In this document: positions 61,955 through 64,000 of the stretch, piece after piece
How positions within the stretch are numbered: position 1 is the stretch's first letter
Layout of the letters: the number at the start of each line of letters is the position of its first letter
Source: Tissierella sp032104385
GTDB lineage: Bacteria; Bacillota; Clostridia; Tissierellales; Tissierellaceae
DNA length: 64,000 nucleotides
Reading direction: 5' to 3'
NCBI RefSeq assembly: GCF_032104385.1
Contig: NZ_DAMCHJ010000002.1
Location: forward strand, 294,328-358,327
Made by a program: the position numbers and the translations under genes
Notes under the pieces: generated by a model
What the model saw: the letters and a program-made list of their open reading frames with translations, nothing else
The model's database searches: none
What the model was told of the DNA's origin: nothing

Positions 61955-62577
61955 TATGCATACACCTCCTCCACTTTTCTTACTGCATCTTTAGTTATAA
62001 TAAATGAATTATATTTTAATATATCATAAACATTTAATGTATTAACAAGAGCAGTTTGTACATTCGGAATGTTATTTGCTGATTTTATAACATTTACATT
62101 CTTTTCTCCCATAACTATTAAAGCTTTCTTATCTGCATTTATTTTAGTTAAGAAATTAGCCATATCCTTAGTTTTTGGAGCATCAAAGTTTATTTCATCT
62201 ATTACTATTATTTCATTATTTAAAACCTTTGAAGTTAGTGCAGATTTCATTGCAAGTCTTCTAACTTTCTTAGGTACACTGTAGCTGTAATCTCTTGGTT
62301 TTGGTGCAAATGTAACTCCACCACCTGTGAAATGTGGGGCTCTAATGCTTCCTTGACGAGCTCTACCTGTACCCTTTTGTCTCCAAGGCTTTCTGCCACC
62401 GCCTCTTACTTCTGCTCTAGTTTTAGCAGATTGTGTTCCCTGTCTTTTATTAGCAAGTTGGTTTTTTACAACTTCATAAACTACATGTTGGTTTACTTCA
62501 ATACCAAATATATTCTCATCTAACTCAATTTCTCCTACTTGTTCTCCTAACATGTTATAAACATTTACCTTAGGCAT
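61954..62577 (-). CDS. rplD: 50S ribosomal protein L4
   Basis: 207 residues. QGTQSAKTRAEVRGGGRKPW, QKGTGRARQGSIRAPHFTGG and the tunnel loop. In several bacteria L4 represses its own S10 operon through the leader; a structured leader is present here (63623-63720). Confidence 0.98.
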   Translation of the reverse strand: MPKVNVYNMLGEQVGEIELDENIFGIEVNQHVVYEVVKNQLANKRQGTQSAKTRAEVRGGGRKPWRQKGTGRARQGSIRAPHFTGGGVTFAPKPRDYSYSVPKKVRRLAMKSALTSKVLNNEIIVIDEINFDAPKTKDMANFLTKINADKKALIVMGEKNVNVIKSANNIPNVQTALVNTLNVYDILKYNSFIITKDAVRKVEEVYA

Positions 62578-62604
62578 TTTGCATCCTCCTTTCCGCCTTA
62601 ATTA

Positions 62605-63231
62605 TTACTTTTTAACCGTTTCTTTTATAGTTACTATCCCTTTTTTCGGTCCTGGAATTGCACCTTTTATAAGGATTAGATTCTTATCAGCATCTACTCT
62701 AACTACTTCTAGATTTTGTACAGTTACTCTTTCATTTCCCATTCTTCCAGCCATTCTATGGCCTTTGAATACTCTTCCTGGGTAAGTACCTGCTGACATA
62801 CCACCTGGAGCTCTATGGAATTTAGAACCGTGGGATTCTCTTCCTCTACCAAATCCATGTCTCTTTATAACGCCTTGTGTTCCTTTACCTTTAGAAACAC
62901 CAATAACATCAACTAAATCACCTTCAGCAAATACATCTGCTTTTATTTCCTGACCTATTTCATATTCATCTGGATTTTCCACTTTAAATTCTTTTAAGTA
63001 TTTCTTATACGCTACATTGCCTTTATTAAAATGACCTTTCATAGGCTTGTTTATTCTTTGTTCCTTTATATCTTGAAATCCAATTTGGATTGCATTATAT
63101 CCATCTATTTCAACAGTTTTCTTTTGAACAACAACTAAAGGACCAGCTTCAACAACTGTTACTGGAACCACAGATCCATCTTCTTTAAAAATTTGGGTCA
63201 TTCCAATTTTTCTTCCCATTATGTTTTTCAT
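62605..63231 (-). CDS. rplC: 50S ribosomal protein L3
   Basis: 208 residues. MGRKIGMTQIFKEDGSVVP, and GFGRGRESHGSKFHRAPGG with SAGTYPGRVFKGHRMAGRMG. The start at 63231 (MKNIMGRK) has AGGAGG at 7 bases. Confidence 0.98.
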   Translation of the reverse strand: MKNIMGRKIGMTQIFKEDGSVVPVTVVEAGPLVVVQKKTVEIDGYNAIQIGFQDIKEQRINKPMKGHFNKGNVAYKKYLKEFKVENPDEYEIGQEIKADVFAEGDLVDVIGVSKGKGTQGVIKRHGFGRGRESHGSKFHRAPGGMSAGTYPGRVFKGHRMAGRMGNERVTVQNLEVVRVDADKNLILIKGAIPGPKKGIVTIKETVKK

Positions 63232-63287
63232 TACTACACCTCCTATTATCTTACAGCGGATTACTTTAAGTAATCATATAAATATCC

Positions 63288-63605
63288 TTATGATCTAATC
63301 TCAATATCTACTCCCGCAGGTAAATTCAACTTCATAAGTGAATCCACAGTCTTTTGATTCGGGTTTAAGATATCGATTAATCTCTTATGAGTTCTTTGCT
63401 CAAATTGCTCTCTAGAATCTTTATACTTATGAACTGCTCTTAATATTGTAATAATTTCCTTTTCAGTTGGTAATGGCACCGGACCTGAAACAGTAGCACC
63501 TGTTCTTTTAGCAGTTTCAACTATTCTTTGAGCTGATGCATCTAAAAGCTCATGATCATAAGCCTTTAACCTAATTCTTATTTTTTGTTTACCATTATTT
63601 GACAT
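63288..63605 (-). CDS. rpsJ: 30S ribosomal protein S10
   Basis: 105 residues. KIRIRLKAYDHELLDASA, TGATVSGPVPLPTEKEIITI and FEQRTHKRLIDILNP. First gene of the S10 operon and, as NusE, an antitermination factor. AAGGAGGG precedes the ATG. Confidence 0.98.
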   Translation of the reverse strand: MSNNGKQKIRIRLKAYDHELLDASAQRIVETAKRTGATVSGPVPLPTEKEIITILRAVHKYKDSREQFEQRTHKRLIDILNPNQKTVDSLMKLNLPAGVDIEIRS

Positions 63606-63622
63606 TTAATTCCCTCCTTCTA

Positions 63623-63720
63623 TCGCATGCTGTTTTGTTACATGCGACTTGGCATTGCCGATCCACACCTCCGGGCGTGTTGTTATTTTTTTAATAAATA
63701 ACGGCAATTCCAGTCGCCCG
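63623..63720 (-). ncRNA. Structured leader of the S10 operon
   Basis: Two hairpins are visible. TCGCATG/CATGCGA (63623-63647) lies just before the rpsJ Shine-Dalgarno. CGGGCG/CGCCCG (63672-63720) encloses GTTATTT/AAATAAC. Such leaders often bind a ribosomal protein (for example L4) to shut off the operon; I cannot assign this one to a known class. Confidence 0.5.
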
Positions 63721-63809
63721 ATTTATAACCGGACATTCTCAGCAAAAATTCCCTGTTTTCAACAGCCACCTTTTGCATCATCGCAATGTCTAAAATTGAA
63801 CACTACTAC

Positions 63810-63838
63810 ATTTTATAATAAACTCAGTGAAAACTCAA
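63810..63838 (-). promoter_or_regulatory. Promoter of the S10 operon
   Basis: Minus-strand TTGAGT, a 17-base spacer and TAAAAT, about 205 bases before rpsJ. It implies a long, structured untranslated leader. Confidence 0.6.
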
Positions 63839-63899
63839 GTCTTTTTTTTAATAAACTTAAATTTTTTGAAGTTTTTTTATATATCTTTAGACATTAGCA

Positions 63900-63924
63900 G
63901 GGGCCCATTAATTTTCGGGTCCCC
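63900..63924 (-). terminator. GC-rich hairpin after tuf
   Basis: GGGGACCC and GGGCCCC pair with one bulge around a 10-base AT-rich loop, 23 bases after the tuf stop. No immediate T run, so it could be a weak terminator or a 3'-end stabiliser. Confidence 0.5.
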
Positions 63925-63946
63925 ACTTTATGTCTAAACTTAAAAA

Positions 63947-64000
63947 TTATTCAAGAACTTTAGTTACAACTCCAGATCCTACTGTTCTTCCACCTTCACG
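63947..64000 (-). CDS. tuf: Elongation factor Tu, C-terminal end only
   Basis: The last 17 residues (REGGRTVGSGVVTKVLE) and stop of EF-Tu; the gene continues beyond the window. Position just upstream of rpsJ is the standard fus-tuf-S10 order. Confidence 0.93.
   Translation of the reverse strand, partial: REGGRTVGSGVVTKVLE

Noticed and set aside
1..64000. CRISPR arrays, tRNA or rRNA genes, insertion-sequence transposases
   Set aside because: None seen on either strand; the repeats present are intergenic elements or coding repeats, not spaced direct repeats.

Overview
The window is AT-rich, tightly packed DNA from a spore-forming anaerobic Firmicute of the class Clostridia. The evidence is a cotJ spore-coat operon, an alpha/beta small acid-soluble spore protein, a CwlD-type amidase, a Spo0E-type peptide, the Clostridia gene order around S10-spc-alpha, and a split gcvPA/gcvPB glycine cleavage system. 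A Tissierellia-like lineage is my guess and is not proven by the sequence. Most genes lie on the minus strand. I see no tRNA, rRNA or CRISPR array.

Region 1 (1-5.4 kb) is accessory, phage-like DNA: a partial cell-wall amidase, small orphan genes, a Spo0E-like peptide flanked by an 18-bp inverted repeat, a His-rich YmaF-family protein and a large serine recombinase. The recombinase runs into a 10-N assembly gap at 5360-5369. Just beyond the gap the spore-coat gene cotJC is cut after about 66 codons, inside a small dyad. The simplest reading is an integrated, skin-like element that splits cotJC; its other end lies outside the window.

Region 2 (5.4-26.2 kb) holds cotJA-cotJB-cotJC', an SASP gene, ferritin, an L,D-transpeptidase, a Crp/Fnr regulator, a YedE/TusA/DUF3343 sulfur-or-selenium trio, a BmrCD-type heterodimeric drug exporter behind a leader peptide and two tandem terminators, a NitT/TauT-type ABC importer, an organic-anion-type permease, and a Fur-boxed cluster (AraC regulator, two YbtPQ/IrtAB-like ABC halves, a MATE transporter).

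Region 3 (26.2-37 kb) is a seven-gene zinc operon read leftward (znuA, znuC, znuB, zur, cobW, a CobW-like/DUF318 permease fusion, DUF1980), with a 19-bp dyad over its promoter. It is followed by a PAP2 phosphatase, a YitT-family protein behind a cobalamin riboswitch and terminator, a decayed gene, and an ECF sigma/anti-sigma pair with a likely self-recognised promoter.

Region 4 (37-43.4 kb) is the glycine cleavage operon gcvT-gcvH-gcvPA-gcvPB-lpd. It has a strong sigma-A promoter and no visible glycine riboswitch. A cluster of five DnaA boxes lies just upstream, next to cwlD.

Region 5 (43.4-64 kb) is the translation block, read leftward: tuf (3' end), then rpsJ through rplQ with secY, adk, a KOW protein, infA and rpoA but no map gene; then ecfA1-ecfA2-ecfT-truA, rplM-rpsI and cwlD. 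Three copies of a foldable, roughly 110-bp intergenic repeat sit beside the ends of these transcription units (44220-44327, 48662-48735, 48785-48894).
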